64,000 bases of DNA from Pomphorhynchus laevis (lineage: Eukaryota; Acanthocephala; Palaeacanthocephala; Echinorhynchida; Pomphorhynchidae): assembly GCA_012934845.2 (NCBI GenBank), contig WNNJ02003798.1, positions 124,001 through 188,000 of the forward strand. The letters are read 5' to 3'. Under the pieces are notes generated by a model, which was given only the letters and a program-made list of their open reading frames with translations, was not told the origin of the DNA and ran no database searches. The first letter of the stretch is position 1. Every line of letters begins with the position of its first letter. This document shows positions 1 to 12,024 of this stretch, in pieces. A program made the translations under genes and the position numbers.

Positions 1-615
1 CAACTTGTAATATAAGATGAGTTTTAACAAACCGATAAATGCAATTTTGTGCTCCGAAAAAACTTGTAGCTTCGGTGGACTCCTTAACAGCCAATTTGAC
101 GACTTTGGTTGGGAAGCATTTATATTTGTCAAAGTATATATCTGTATGATTACATATAGGTTGTATACATATTGTGGTTTAGCAAAGATAATAATAATTC
201 ATCCGATAATGTTGATGATAGCGGAGGTGTTCGAAATTTGGAATAATTTTTTTCTTGTAAATAATACAATTTTTGTTGTGTAATGCCTCAATCATACAGA
301 TGTTTTTTGGCAACATAAGTATATAAGTTGTCTCTTAAACAATTAAGAGACATAAATGATCTAAGGCACAGTTTCTCATAGGTAATACGTCTTGATTACT
401 CGGCAATTAGCAGTAATCATTTTCAAAAGTATCTAATTTTTCGAAAACAAAGTATGTGACTGTGACGGATGAATCGAAAGCATATAAATTCAATAGTAAC
501 TGTTGAGTTTTATTACGTTTCTTATTATAAAAACGTCAAAAAATTCATTTAGTGATGGCATGCAAGATAAGTTGCATGAGTTGCATATATGAGTTGTATA
601 TAATAAGTTGAAAAG

Positions 616-1103
616 ACCGCAATCTTGATTAATCTAAATGGTTGGATGCTTGGGTTTAATAGAGGTTGTTTGCTATATGTTATCAGCATTAAAAACGATA
701 ACTATTTTATCGATTATTACGAGTTAGGGTATTCGAATTACTCGGTAATTTCGGGGATTACAAACATATGTGATGGATCAGCAATACTCTTTTTTTGTAG
801 CAGTTTACGAAAAGCCTTTCAAATCAGATGGAGAATGAACCGAGTCAACATATTGTGTCATTGTAATTTGTAGACTGTTTAAGATTATAAGGAAGTTTTA
901 AGATGTGAAACACAGCATGCTTATTAATAGACTAGAATCAACTTAGTGCATACTTGCGTTTTGCAGATGTAGGCGATTGTGGACGGATTACTACCAATGT
1001 AAAGAATGACAGTTGCACGATCATCAACATAGGAAAGCCGAGAATTATTAGGTTGGATGATATTTTAGCTTATCGATCACGAACGTCGATATTTTCTAGT
1101 TAA
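616..1103 (+). CDS. 3' end of an unidentified membrane-protein gene (two exons, possibly a 7TM receptor)
   Basis: An open exon (about 616-862) encodes two hydrophobic stretches ending in a basic tail (SSLRKAFQIRWRM). It splices at GT 863 to a strong acceptor (gcgttttgcag, 956-966). The second exon, 967-1103, keeps frame (phase 1, T+AT) and ends at TAA 1101-1103, which overlaps an AATAAA at 1103-1108. Exact phase agreement, the pyrimidine-rich acceptor and the polyadenylation signal support a real gene end. The hydrophobic segment followed by LRKAF resembles the last helix and helix 8 of rhodopsin-like receptors, but no decisive family motif is visible. The left limit is uncertain: an in-frame stop lies at 604-606 and no good acceptor is seen near 616. 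Upstream exons were not identified. Confidence 0.4.
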
Positions 1104-1409
1104 ATAAAACACAAGCTGATATTATATTTCGAAGTTTTAGTCATTTTTGTATTCATTTAATATTATATTTTTCTTTTTAATTATTTTTAACCGAATATTT
1201 GTTTAATTTATAAAGTTCCCCATGTATCGAGTTTACAAAAATTAAACTATTTAAGTGTTTCACTCTTATTTCGAATTTAAGGTGCTTTTATTCAACTTTA
1301 AATTGATCATAGATAATCTGTGCACATCTGGAGGTTTGTTATTTGTTATATAAAAGAAGATAATTTGTTAACATTGAGAAAAATATTTTGTCTTTATAAA
1401 CAAAAACAG

Positions 1410-1624
1410 AAAGGAAGGCTACATCTGCTTCAACGATAATCAGTCAACCCGATAATGAACAGTTAGTTAACGTTTGCAGATCAGAATTGGATAAGTTGGT
1501 TAATCTAAGTCGATCGGTGTCTGTCACAATACCGTATTCATCTTGTCAACAAGCGTTATCAGATAACACAATTAAAAGCATATGTATTTGTCAATATTGC
1601 AAAGGTGCGCTCTACAGAGTATAG
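1410..1624 (+). CDS. Possible terminal coding exon, function unknown
   Basis: A 71-codon open frame follows an AG at 1408-1409 and ends in TAG at 1622-1624. It has no ATG near its start, mixed codon use and a cysteine cluster (CICQYCKG) near its end. It could be an alternative last exon of the gene ending at 1103: the phase would fit a weak donor at 1099. It could also be chance. The acceptor is purine-rich and weak. No family is recognised. Confidence 0.2.
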
Positions 1625-1696
1625 ATACGAAAAACACCGAATTGATCTTCTAAACGTGCTTTTGTTAATTAATTATGAATCATTTGAAAGAAAAAC

Positions 1697-2638
1697 CTAA
1701 TTTTGTTTTTTCATTATCTGATTAATTTGTTTTTTCCAGTAAAGATATGTCAAATTAAAGAGACGAGCAGCCCAAATGCAGTTAAGCACGTCTAATGTCA
1801 AACAACAGACGACCATAATTTCAAAATGTAACTTCATATACGGCTTTATCTGGTTGTCTCTTGTTGCTGAATTAACAACGCGAACAAATCTATCTACGAC
1901 GTTCAAACCCGATGTTGGTATCGATCTAACCGCAACTGCCTGGAATAGCCACAACCAAAACGGAATAATAGGTAGCAACCGGCATAGACAGAAGGCTATA
2001 AACGTCAGTGAATGTAATATATAAAAGGCGAGTGTGTCGTATAGGCCAGATTTTAGTGCATACCATCGAATGTTTATAAATGGAGTCGAAAACTCAGATA
2101 GAAGTCGCAGACCGGCGAAGAACGGCAGGTAGTCGTATATCGATACAATCATGGCCATGTAAATTGTTAGGATATGGTGAGCTAGATAGCAGTAGTGTTC
2201 TAGCCGTTGTTCGGATTTGCAGTTTCTCAGTAAAACAAGCACCACAGCAGAGTCTACCAAAGTATATGCAAACAGACAGCATGATGTAATGAAAACGTAA
2301 TTGGAATAAGTGTGTAACGGATTATCTAGAAGTCGGCTGCCATCTTTAAAGAACGACATAGAGGCCAGTACAAAAACCAGAATCGCGTTCAGGCTAGAGT
2401 TCACTCTGCTCCTGGTATTTAGTAGTTCTTGAAAATTACCACTCTTTTTTTTCTTGCCGCTACCTAGTATAAAAACACCTGCATATAGACAAGATATAAT
2501 AGCACTTAATGTGAATACAGAAATGACTCTTTTCATGCACGTGGTTGGCCTGTACAATTCAAATTGACAACCAGCATTGTTCATTAACGATTTTAGCGAC
2601 GAATTATCGTATAATGATGTTTCTGAAGAGATTAGCAT
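1697..2638 (-). CDS. TLC-domain multi-pass membrane protein (TLCD4/TMEM56-like)
   Basis: A single uninterrupted frame of 313 codons from ATG 2638 to the stop at 1697. TLC (TRAM-LAG1-CLN8) proteins are multi-helix endomembrane or plasma-membrane proteins linked to ceramide synthesis or to membrane lipid composition. The diagnostic part is the His-His pair in the segment YLAHHILTIY, followed about 25 residues later by LLSEFSTPFINIRW. These match the TLCD4-type signature (HH, then S/T-E-x-STPF-N-RW). Six to seven hydrophobic segments surround them. The frame stays open upstream to about 2662, but only through a TTG, so the first ATG was chosen. An acceptor-like tcttttgcag lies just upstream on the minus strand, so a 5' UTR intron is likely. 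The substrate is unknown. The Lys-rich stretch GSGKKKKSG is a likely cytoplasmic loop. Confidence 0.75.
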   Translation of the reverse strand: MLISSETSLYDNSSLKSLMNNAGCQFELYRPTTCMKRVISVFTLSAIISCLYAGVFILGSGKKKKSGNFQELLNTRSRVNSSLNAILVFVLASMSFFKDGSRLLDNPLHTYSNYVFITSCCLFAYTLVDSAVVLVLLRNCKSEQRLEHYCYLAHHILTIYMAMIVSIYDYLPFFAGLRLLSEFSTPFINIRWYALKSGLYDTLAFYILHSLTFIAFCLCRLLPIIPFWLWLFQAVAVRSIPTSGLNVVDRFVRVVNSATRDNQIKPYMKLHFEIMVVCCLTLDVLNCIWAARLFNLTYLYWKKQINQIMKKQN

Positions 2639-2699
2639 CGAATACCACCTGTCTTCAGTCAATACTGGCTTTCAGCTGCAAAAGATAAAAGTTACTTTT

Positions 2700-4880
2700 T
2701 TAAATTTTCAAGATAAAGCGCAAATTTTTAAGTACAAAATATTAAATTTTTCTGGTTTGCGTCGAAAGAAAATCTTTATTACTCATATACCTGAATAAAG
2801 AAAATATCCAGGTATATTTATTCAGGTATATTTGGTGTTGGAGAAGAGATGAATAAAGCAAATACTGAATGATGTGGAATTGGAGAAGAGATACTGCGTG
2901 CTTACTACACAAATTCACTTCTGACTGATAGAAAATAACCGTTTTTTTGCGCTGATTTACACTTTTATTTCAGTAATTTACTCTCAATAACAAAAGTTTA
3001 ATATTCCTTTTAAAACGATAATCATTTATCAAATTTGCGAAAAAAATCCAATCGAAATTTAAAAGGAAACGTGATAAATTTGGTTATTGCTCTCGCTCTA
3101 CAGATGTGGATATTCCGCATCTGGGAATATTTTCAGAATGTCTACATACAAGTTGTGTTCTAAAATACATTCATATCTCCAATTAATGGATTGGAGTAGG
3201 GCAATACCGGTCCGAAAATTTCAATTATTTTTCGTAATTATCGATATTAAACGGTTATGTAAACACTTGAGTTACAACGTCAACAACTGTGCTATTAAAG
3301 TCTACTGTAAATATGCGCTATTAAAGATGAATTTTAAGTGATATCAGAATTTTAAGTCAGATTTGTTGTTTGTTTTCAATTTATTTAAAATCTGAATTAA
3401 ATTATTGATTTAGATTTAAGGAGAGTGAGACCATTCCGCGTGAATTTCTTGTAAAACATGTAAGCCAGACGCATTCGTCATTCTTTCGCATCTGGCTTAC
3501 ATGATATAGATTTATAAATAAATTCAAATTAAAAGTGAAAGAGCCGAACTTATTGATCTATCCAATAATGCATTTGGTGATCGATTGCGTCAGATCACAG
3601 TGACAATGGAAATGCGATCGTTTCAATACTTTTATCGAGGTATCCTTTATGATGACATAAGGAAAGATGAAAAGTTGTTATTTTGATAAGAATATAGCAA
3701 TATTGGTAAATAGAGTTTACGTAAACTCACAAGCAAATGAAATGCAAGAATAGTAATAGCTTTTATTACAGTGAAGTAAAATATTTTATTTTTCCTTATT
3801 TCTTCCAGATCAAATTAAACAATTTTATAAAAATGCTTAGATTATTTAAACTGGATATTTTAGCAACTATAAATATATTTATAGGATTTCTGTATAATGA
3901 TGAATATATAAATATATTAAATAATATATAAATATATTTATAATGTATAAGTATATTAAAATATATTTATTTATATAATTAACAACATTAGTTGTTAATT
4001 AATACATATATACAACATATAAACAAGTGTGACATGTTATAATATTGTAATGTGGTATAAATTAACAATTAAATTATTTTTTTGTTAAAAACTTTGAGAT
4101 GAATAAACCTTTGTGTCATAGACGTTTATAATAATCTTGTCTAAACTTGAGAATTTAAAACACCTATTGCTTATATTTGAAAAATAATAGCAATATTAAA
4201 TAAAACAAAATAAAATAATGTTTATAATATTTCCTCAAGCTAAAATTTTCAGGTTAAATAACTATCATAAGATAATATTTGAGAAATAAAACATTACTGA
4301 AAAACGAGGTTAAGCTAAACAGTCAAGGCTCGGTATCGATATAAAATGATTAGTACTGAACATCGTTGGTATACTACGTTTATTACGTTTATACTCATTA
4401 GTATATACTCATTATACTACGGTTTGTAGAAACTTAATTTATTTTTTAATTGTTTACCTGGGAAATACAATAAATCGCAGATTTAAAATAATGAAATTTG
4501 TGCTTAATATAAAACAACTTTTTTAAATAATTGTAGGTTGTTTAACATAGCAGTTTTTTGTAGTCATTCAGTCTAATGCTGTAATAAGTTTGCTGCATGC
4601 TTTATGACTGCATATATACTTTGCAACATTTTAACCTTGCATTTTAATTTACATCAATGAATATACTGTCTCTTTACCATTTACGCTTTCGATCTTTTTA
4701 GAGCAACATTCGAAATATTGTAACGGTGTTGTGATAAATTGTTTTTCTTACAGCTCATTTTTTATACGCAGATTTATGAATATCAAAAATATGTTTAAAT
4801 AGCAGTGTAGTACAATATCGGACTATTTGGATTTTACCAAATTTACAAAAACGTTCACTAGAACGTTATAAATGAAATAT
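2700..4880. other. AT-rich intergenic DNA, no gene seen
   Basis: Only short frames occur, none with a recognisable domain. Around 3890-3960 there are tandem TATAAATATATT-like units. A small inverted repeat at about 3455-3500 (gtaagccagacgca..tgcgtctggcttac) could form a hairpin. Nothing else can be supported. Confidence 0.6.
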
Positions 4881-4904
4881 TATGAATGAGTGTGCATATT
4901 TTCT

Positions 4905-5165
4905 CTATTTAGTTTTATAGAAACTTGGTTCTTTAAGTACTTACTGTAATCGGTACCTAAAGCGATACTTATGACCTCTAATCCTTATTCTAATGCATCG
5001 TCTGTTATTTATTGATCAATTCATAAAAATTTATTTTTACTGTAAATTTCAATTTTAAATTTTAACTTGATATAATAAATTATATAAAATCTTATTATTT
5101 ATTATTTATCTTTATTTTTGATTTATATAGTTTAAACTACATAGACTCAATTATATAATCTGACT
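4905..5165 (+). repeat. Dispersed AT-rich repeat family (copy 1)
   Basis: This shares with 8890-9070 the block 'ttttctctatttagtt..tagaaacttg', then 'acctctaatccttatt', 'tttattgatcaattcat' and 'tttaacttgatata', and ends in a 'tagactca..ctga' motif. Related copies lie at about 9080-9440, 9775-10130, 10430-10620, 17030-17270, 22785-22960, 31590-31715 and 60000-60366, with minus-strand copies at about 12025-12530 and 22170-22265. No coding capacity is seen. Several copies directly follow Penelope-like RT fragments, which suggests it is the 3' or terminal-repeat part of such an element (inference). Confidence 0.6.
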
Positions 5166-6064
5166 TATGAGTGAATGAGATGAGCATCCGACACACTACA
5201 TGGACAAGGTTGATATTTTGGAAATATGAAAATCCATAATTATTCTATATGGTACAGAAATTCTGGTACCATAGAATTAGATTTTCTGACACTAGAATCC
5301 ATTAAATTAGATTATGGTATCAAACATTTTATTTATTTTTTATCTTTTTGTCTATTTATGGTATAAATAATGAGATGAAATAATTAACAAAAAATCTACG
5401 ATATAAATGAATTTTTATAAAAATGAATATATTTTTCAAAGAGAATAGCATATTTTGAACTACTTTTAGAAATACATTTAGTTTCGCAATCCCGAGGCAT
5501 AGCTGGTGTTACTGGGCGCGTCTCCAGTTTACGGATAGGGGTGTGACCTTCAGATATGGAGGTTAGCTGCGAATACGACTATAGTCTAATAAGCAGCCGT
5601 GGACAATCAGCAGCAAACACTATCAGTGTGTGGTGGATCGTGGATTTAGCACTCATGTTTCCGATTTAAGTACCACATCAGCACGACGACAGTGTTTTGT
5701 GACAAGGCGAGTCGATCTCGCCTTAAATAGATCTGCTACGTGCAGCCACGCAGGTTAAACTTGGCTAGGCTTACCGCTGATAACTGTGGCAGTCAGTGAC
5801 AGATGTTCGCAACAGGCCGGCTGTTCCTTAATCATATTAGTGTAACAAAAATTACCAAATGATTTTAAATGTGCCTTAACCGGAGCTAGATCGTACTTAA
5901 CATACGACCCGCGTGGATGAGGCCCGATGCAGGTGGAAAGTTAATAAGAGTTCCCGATTCAAAGGCGGTTTCGGGAATAAATCATCCAAGCCAAATACAA
6001 AAGTGGGATCGAAAATGAGTATGGCAGAAGTGATCAAGGTTGCAACGTTGAACGATCGCTTGAG

Positions 6065-6792
6065 TTGGTAGACTCTCTTAAACGTAGGAAAATTGAGATA
6101 TGTGACGTCAAGAAAACTCGTTGGTCTGGATGTAAGTCAAGACATCCTGGCGGTGGATACAAAATCATCTATAGTGGAAGCCATGATCGAAAGAACGGAG
6201 TGGAAGTTGTTATCTCCGAAATATTTGTCTCTTCTGTGCATGAAGTGCGACGATACTCTGATAGATTGATGAAAATATCTATCATGGGTGATAAGGTGAA
6301 CCTTCACTTCGTCAGCGCATACACTCTACAAATTAGGTCTCCTTAGGATATAAAGGACGATTTTTGGAACATGTTAAAGCAAGTAACGTGTGAGATACCA
6401 GAGGAAGATTATCTGATGGTTGCGGGTGATTTAAACGGACACGTTGGGTCATCAAGTGGTGGTCACGTATGTCACCGTGGAAATTGATATGGCGCAAAAA
6501 CAATGAAGGAACGCGAATCCTAGAGTTCGCAGATGCTAATAAACTAGTGGTGATCAACACTTGGTTCCAAAACAGGGTATCACATCTAGCAACGTGCTAT
6601 GGCGGAAGCGCGATATCTCAGATCGATTACTGTCTCATAAATAGAAGAGACTTAAAAACTGTCCTGGATTGCAAGGTAATTCCATTCAAAACTGTTGCGA
6701 CTCAACACAGACCAGTTATCTGCAAGATACGGTTTATGAATAAGAAGTCGATGATGCTACCACGCAATGAACCAGTACGGATAAAGTGGTGA
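6065..6792 (+). pseudogene. LINE endonuclease region (EEP family), broken
   Basis: Two frames carry parts of an exonuclease-endonuclease-phosphatase domain, the target-nicking enzyme of LINEs. The first (6065-6346) has TRWSGCKSRHPGGGYKIIYSG. Further parts are VAGDLNGHVG at about 6420-6450 and 'ATCYGGSAISQIDYCLI..QHRP' at 6590-6715. The DLNGHVG and SQIDY motifs match catalytic blocks of the family. A frameshift near 6060 separates the N-terminus, a TAG at 6343-6345 ends the first frame, and another break lies between 6346 and 6469. Confidence 0.75.
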
Positions 6793-7299
6793 AGGATAAA
6801 AGAAAGCGAAATAGATCTTGTCGAGGACATTGTCTTGCCTTCCATCACAACGATAGAAGATACATGGACAAATGTGAAGGAGCAAATACATAGGTCTGCG
6901 AAGAAATATTGCGGAGTGGTAAAGGCTGGAAGGCGTGAAATAGACAAATGTGCCTGGCTGTGGACCAAGGAAGTGAAGAAGGCAGTGAGGGTAAAGAAGA
7001 AGAAATATTATGCTTTTATACAGGTGAAAAACTTGGAAAATTGGAATGTATATAAGGATGCCCGAAAACGCGCAAAGTGTGTAGTTGCTGCCACTAACAG
7101 CAGGAAGCAGAAGACCCTGTATGATGAATTGGACAGTTGGCAAGGACAAAATACATTATACCGCCTGGCTAAAAATCGACAAAGCAGAGCGAGAACATTG
7201 GGCGTTTTCATTGTATCAATGACGGCATTAGAAAACTCACAAAAGATAAGGAAATTGGTGTGAAACATGGAGGAAACACTATGAGATGATTAGCACAAC

Positions 7300-8828
7300 T
7301 GAATTTCCTCATCCACCGATTCCCTATAGCAATCCTGTTCTCGGTTCTATAGAAGAAATCAATAAGAAAGAGGTTACAGCAGTCCTAAATAGTTCACGAT
7401 CGGGAAAGGCTACAGACACAGACGATATACCATTTGAATTGTGAAAGTTCTCATTCTGGCAACCGGTAGAATGGCTCACAGCGTTCTTAAACAGGGTATC
7501 GTGGGAAAGACAAATAACTCGTGACTGGACTGAGAGTGTGAATGTGCCGATTTGGAAACATAAGGGAATTCCAGTAGATTGCTCAAACTACCGCTTGGTT
7601 AGGCTATTATCGCACACGATGAAGTTTCTGGAAAGTGTAATCGAGCGAAGACTTCGGCTTATTGCGGAGATTAGTGTGAACAAAGTGGATTTGTGAAGGG
7701 ATGCGGAACGATAAACGCCATTCACACTTAAAGGTAGTTGATGTTAAAACACTGCGAAAAACTCAAGCCACTGAATAATGCCTTTCTTGACCTCAAAAAG
7801 GCTTTCGATATAGTGCCCGGGAACGTTATCTGGTTCGCACTAAGACGACATAATGTGCCAGAGGAGATGGTTGAGCGGGTAAAGATCCTATACTCGCACT
7901 TGGTGAGTAAATTGAAATCCACCACTAAACTGGCACAGTCATCCCAAATAAGTGTAAGAGTACACCAATTATCCGTTTTATCACCCCTCCTGTTCATCCT
8001 AGTCATGAATGCAATCACCAGCGACCTACAATATCCTGTTCCGTGGACTATCCTGTACGCTGATGATGTAATGGTTGCATGCGAGGATAAAAAGAAATTG
8101 GTGCTACATGTCCGTGCGTGGAAAGATCAGCTGGAAAAATACGGCTTACACCTAAATCTTAAGAAGACAGTTATGCTGAGCACAGGAGATTCTGCAGCAG
8201 ATAACTTCCAGATAGATAGTATTAGCATTAAAACGAAAGACGACTTTCCAGATATGGGCAGCACCGTAGCATCAGACGGATCGATTGCAGTTCAGATCAC
8301 TAGGAGGATCAACTATGCGTGGGCAAAATAGCGTGCGATGATTGGCGTAATATGCGATAAGAAAATGCCAGATAATCTTAAATCAAAGATATACCGCACC
8401 GGCATTCGCCCGGTCGCACTGTATGGAGCAGAGTACTGGCCTGCTACAAACAAAATTGCACAAAAATTAGCGGCGATAAAAATGTGAATGCTGAGGTGGA
8501 TGGGCGGCCTCACACTGCTCGATCATGTAAGAAACGAAATTATCCGAAAAAATTTGGAGTTCAGCCTATTGAGGAAAAATTGCGGGAAGCCCGATTACAA
8601 TGGTTTGGTCATGTAATCCGCACAAACACAACCACCATCATAAAGAGTGGGATAGACCTGGTTGTATCAGGAAAACGAACTCTTGGGCGTCCTAAGCAGA
8701 GATGGCTGGATACAATAAGAAGATATATGATAGTAGCTGGGGTACCGGAAGAATGCGCGAAAAACAGAGAAAAGTGGAAGCATTTGGTCAAAAAGGCGGA
8801 CTCCGTAACGAAGCGGAGCAAACGTTAA
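7300..8828 (+). pseudogene. LINE reverse transcriptase region (RTE clade), broken
   Basis: The frame at 7738-8331 holds the RT core: 'NAFLDLKKAFDIVPGN' (block A) and 'TILYADDVMVACED' (the YADD active site), followed by the thumb-like 'LHLNLKKTVML'. The frame at 8484-8828 holds the C-terminal 'EARLQWFGHVIR..LGRPKQRWLDTIRRYM' seen in RTE polyproteins. Upstream, 7300-7700 carries recognisable RT blocks (SGKATDTDDIP, NVPIWKHKG) interrupted by stops such as the TGA at 7442. Stops also separate 8331 from 8484. It supplied reverse transcription for target-primed integration and is now non-functional. Confidence 0.8.
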
Positions 8829-8889
8829 AGAAAAATAAGATTTAGTTTCGCAATATATATCTAGCGTTCTTTCTCTAGCGTTTTCAATA

Positions 8890-10140
8890 TGCATATTTTC
8901 TCTATTTAGTTTTATAGAAACTTGATTCTTTATGTAATTACTGTAATAAGTACCTAAAGCGGTACTTATGACCTCTAATCCTTATTTTGATACATCGTTT
9001 GTTTTTATTAATCAATTCATAAAAATATATTTTTATTTTAAATTTTAACTTGATATAAGTTATATAAAATATGTTATATACATATTGTTATATACAATAT
9101 GCTTTGTACTCGAATAAGGTACACTAAATAATCGAATTTTATCAGAGGAAATACGTCGTTAGCGCGTATTTGGCCCCGTTGATATGATGGGTCGATCAAT
9201 AGTGCCGAAGCCTGATTACATAGTAGTTCCTCCTGATGACCTCTAATCCTTATACATATACATTGTCTGTTATTTATTAATCTATTCATAAAATTTGACT
9301 TTTTTAAATTTCAATTAAAAATTTTGGCTTGATATAAATATAAATTGTATAAAATATTATTTAATATTTATAATTTATCTTTATTTTTGATTTATATATA
9401 TTATAAAATACGTAGACTTAGTTATCTGATCTGATTTATTATTAAGTAAGTAAGGAAATATATAAGTTTATTTCTCAATAAAGTGTGTACATATAATCTA
9501 CTCTTTCAGTTACTACTTTTATTGGGTGAAACACTGGGAATCTGTAATTTTAACTTGGAACAGTATTCCAAGCGTTCAAAGCTCTATGAGAAAGTTGGTA
9601 TATGGCCGGTTGGTTTCCTGTATCACAACAATGACACATTACAAGCAAATTAAGACGAATGACGATATCGAATGGTTATCACGCCTAATTTTATGTGTCG
9701 CAATGTGGTTTATAATACAACTTCTGACAAGTATATTTTGTCGTCTCAACAAGATTGATCTTTTAAAGTAAAAAAATGTTGGGTAGAGGAGTTAGGGGCC
9801 GAAACCTGATAGCATATCAGTTCCTCCTGATGACTTCTAATCCATATTCTGATACACCGTCTGTTATTTATTAGTCAATTCATAAAAATGACTTTTATTT
9901 TAAATTTCAATTTTTTATTTTAACTTGATATAAATTTCATAAAATATTATATAATAATTATTTATTCTGTTAAAGTTACATAAGTATGCCATCTAATCCT
10001 ATGCTTAGGTATAATAAATTATCGAGAAAATATTATTTATAATAAATTATCAACATTTGAACTTTATTTTGCATTATTTTTAATTTATAATATAAAATAA
10101 GTAGACTCAGTTAGCTGATCTAATTAATATCATACTGAAG
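8890..10140 (+). repeat. Three tandemly arranged copies of the dispersed AT-rich family
   Basis: Copies at about 8890-9070, 9080-9440 and 9775-10130 each carry 'cctctaatcc', 'tttattaatcaattcat' and 'acttgatata'. The latter two also have the upstream block 'cagttcctcctgatgac' and the ending 'gtagactcagttagctg' or a close variant. The stretch 9500-9770 between them holds an 81-codon frame (9526-9771) with no recognised domain. Confidence 0.6.
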
Positions 10141-10217
10141 TAATTTTTTATTTACCCACAAATACCTATTAAAATATTAAACGTTTTTGTATCATTTCAT
10201 TATCAAAATAATGTAAT

Positions 10218-10365
10218 GATATTGGTTTTCTTCAAAATCATTTAAATAATTTAATAGATACATATTTTAAACTAGGTTACTATAAAAATAACATCAAGCA
10301 GAAAATAGTAAAATATATAAATCAACACAATAATATAAAGAATAAATTTAAACTTTTAATCGGAA
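10218..10365 (+). pseudogene. Penelope-like element fragment (post-RT linker)
   Basis: One frame reads GFLQNHLNNLIDTYFKLGYY and onward. The same GFLQNHL motif lies at the C-terminal part of the Penelope-like RT at 15153-15737, and 31419-31575 is nearly identical. It is a short fossil of the region between RT and GIY-YIG domains. A dispersed-family copy follows at about 10430-10620. Confidence 0.55.
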
Positions 10366-10639
10366 AATTTTTACTTTGTATTTAATAACCAAATTAATAA
10401 CCAAATTTCATCGAAGTAAATACTTTATTAGCTTGTACTTGGCAACGCTGCAATGTTGGTTCGAGGAAAATATATCGAAACCTTGTAAGATCAGCTCCTG
10501 CTAGTTACCTCTAATTCTTATTCTGATACATCATCTTATTAAATCATTTAATTAAATACGTCTAATTAAATCATTTTATTCTTATCTAATTAATACTTTT
10601 GTAATTTTTTATATACCAACAATTATCTATTATATTATA

Positions 10640-11690
10640 AAATATTGAACGCTTTCATTCTTTTTAAATTATAAGATTTATTAGATTATTTTGAATTTTC
10701 AGTGCAATTTCAATTCTAAATCATACAATGAATGAAGTTAAATAGTCAACTAATATCAACTAATGCAGTTGAGACAAACTCAACTGCATTAGGTGAATAC
10801 CGCAATAATATTTGTAAAACTTACTCACACATTTAATGACATTTCATTAATTTAATTAATTGATTTATTTATCATAATGCATCACGTATTAAATAATATA
10901 TTAAATATTATTTTTTATTGATAAAACAATGGACAAATCGCTTAATATTCATTCAATTACAACATTGCAATTTTTTAAAATCCTAATTTTGATTCATTGT
11001 GCATTTTTAATCAATTAATTGATTAATTATTTGATTAATCAAATTATTAGTTATTATTTGATTAATCAATTAATCAAATAGCACAAACTTATTATTGCTT
11101 TAGCGATTTTTCATGCAAAAAAGATCAAAATGAAAATTTCGGTAATAAATTATAGGGATATTCAATCGCCTTAAAAACCTAATGGATCCGAAATTATGGT
11201 TCATTTTATAAGCCAAAAGCATTGTTCGCAGTGGCATTTGCTATAAAATAATGAGGAAATTGTGCGAATTTACAAATCAGTAAATATATAATAGCTCTCG
11301 TAGGATCTCTGGATCCAGCCACAAATATTTATTTTCGGGATCTGCACGTGTATTAGTGGGCTTCCTCCTACTCGTCGTATTACTCCCATTTTGTTTGTCT
11401 TCCTATGGATAGCAAAAAATGCTTCAAAAACAGTTACAAAAACCGTCAAAACACAAGCTTTTGTCATTCAAACTCTTTGTATAAATGAATACTTATAGAG
11501 TTGCATAAGTTGGTGTAAATTACATAAAAACTGTTTTTTTTGACACACAAACGTCCTGTATAACAATGGAAACTTGTCACACAGAAACGGTCATAAACTG
11601 TAGTGCGAAAAGCTTCATCTCACAGACAATGACTTTCAATGACTTGTGAACACTTTTAACTAAGAGATTATCATCATGATTGTAACCCTT
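10640..11690. other. AT-rich spacer, no gene seen
   Basis: Palindromic AT runs (11010-11080, repeated attaatcaa / ttgattaat) dominate. A short minus-strand frame at 11270-11467 has no recognised motif. Confidence 0.5.
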
Positions 11691-11696
11691 TTCTGT

Positions 11697-11838
11697 TACA
11701 AGAAGGCGAGGAAACATTTATTTCATTACAAAAATCCAATATTTCGACGGCACTACGACACGTCATCTTCAGGGTTGTAATTAGCTAGAACACTTATAAA
11801 TTTTCAATTAAATATTCCTGTTTCCTCACCTTCTTGTA
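11697..11838. repeat. Inverted-repeat unit with decayed hammerhead-like core
   Basis: Arms TTACAAGAAGGCGAGGAAAC (11697-11716) and its complement with one mismatch (11819-11838) enclose about 100 bp. On the minus strand the interior reads CTGAAGA, then a GACG..CGTC stem, then GAAAT. This is the arrangement of a hammerhead core with one changed base in CTGATGA. Such sequences are known from Penelope-element terminal repeats. Confidence 0.5.
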
Positions 11839-12024
11839 ATAATTCGGATTGGAAACGAATTTTCTCTATTAACCTTTTTCTGATTGTGACGCAACTTGTA
11901 ATGAGCCTTGCTGCGCACTTTGTTATCCATTGATAACAATAATGATTTTGAGAAAAAGTGAAGAACTATCCATAGTTACAACTGGCCGAAAAGATTCTGA
12001 CATCTATAGTATTTAAAATATGGT

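Larger units (their letters stand above)
5491..8839 (+). mobile_element. RTE-type LINE with 15-bp target-site duplication
   Basis: The duplication ATTTAGTTTCGCAAT lies at 5476-5490 and again at 8840-8854, so the element is about 3349 bp. It has a GC-richer 5' region (5491-6060), an apurinic-type endonuclease region, a reverse transcriptase with YADD, and a short A-rich tail (gaaaaataag). The block SLELVDSLKRRKIEIC and the C-terminal 'LQWFGHVIR..LGRPKQRWLD' are typical of RTE-clade polyproteins. Several frameshifts and stops split the ORF, so it is dead. The flanking DNA (8890 on) belongs to the dispersed repeat family, so the LINE landed among older repeats. The perfect duplication suggests fairly recent insertion despite the coding damage. 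Confidence 0.85.

Noticed and set aside
1776-2289. Plus-strand frames in this interval
   Set aside because: They are antisense shadows of the TLC-domain gene.
9526-9771. 81-codon frame between repeat copies considered as a gene
   Set aside because: Two different frames look equally open there, neither has a recognised domain, and the start context is poor.
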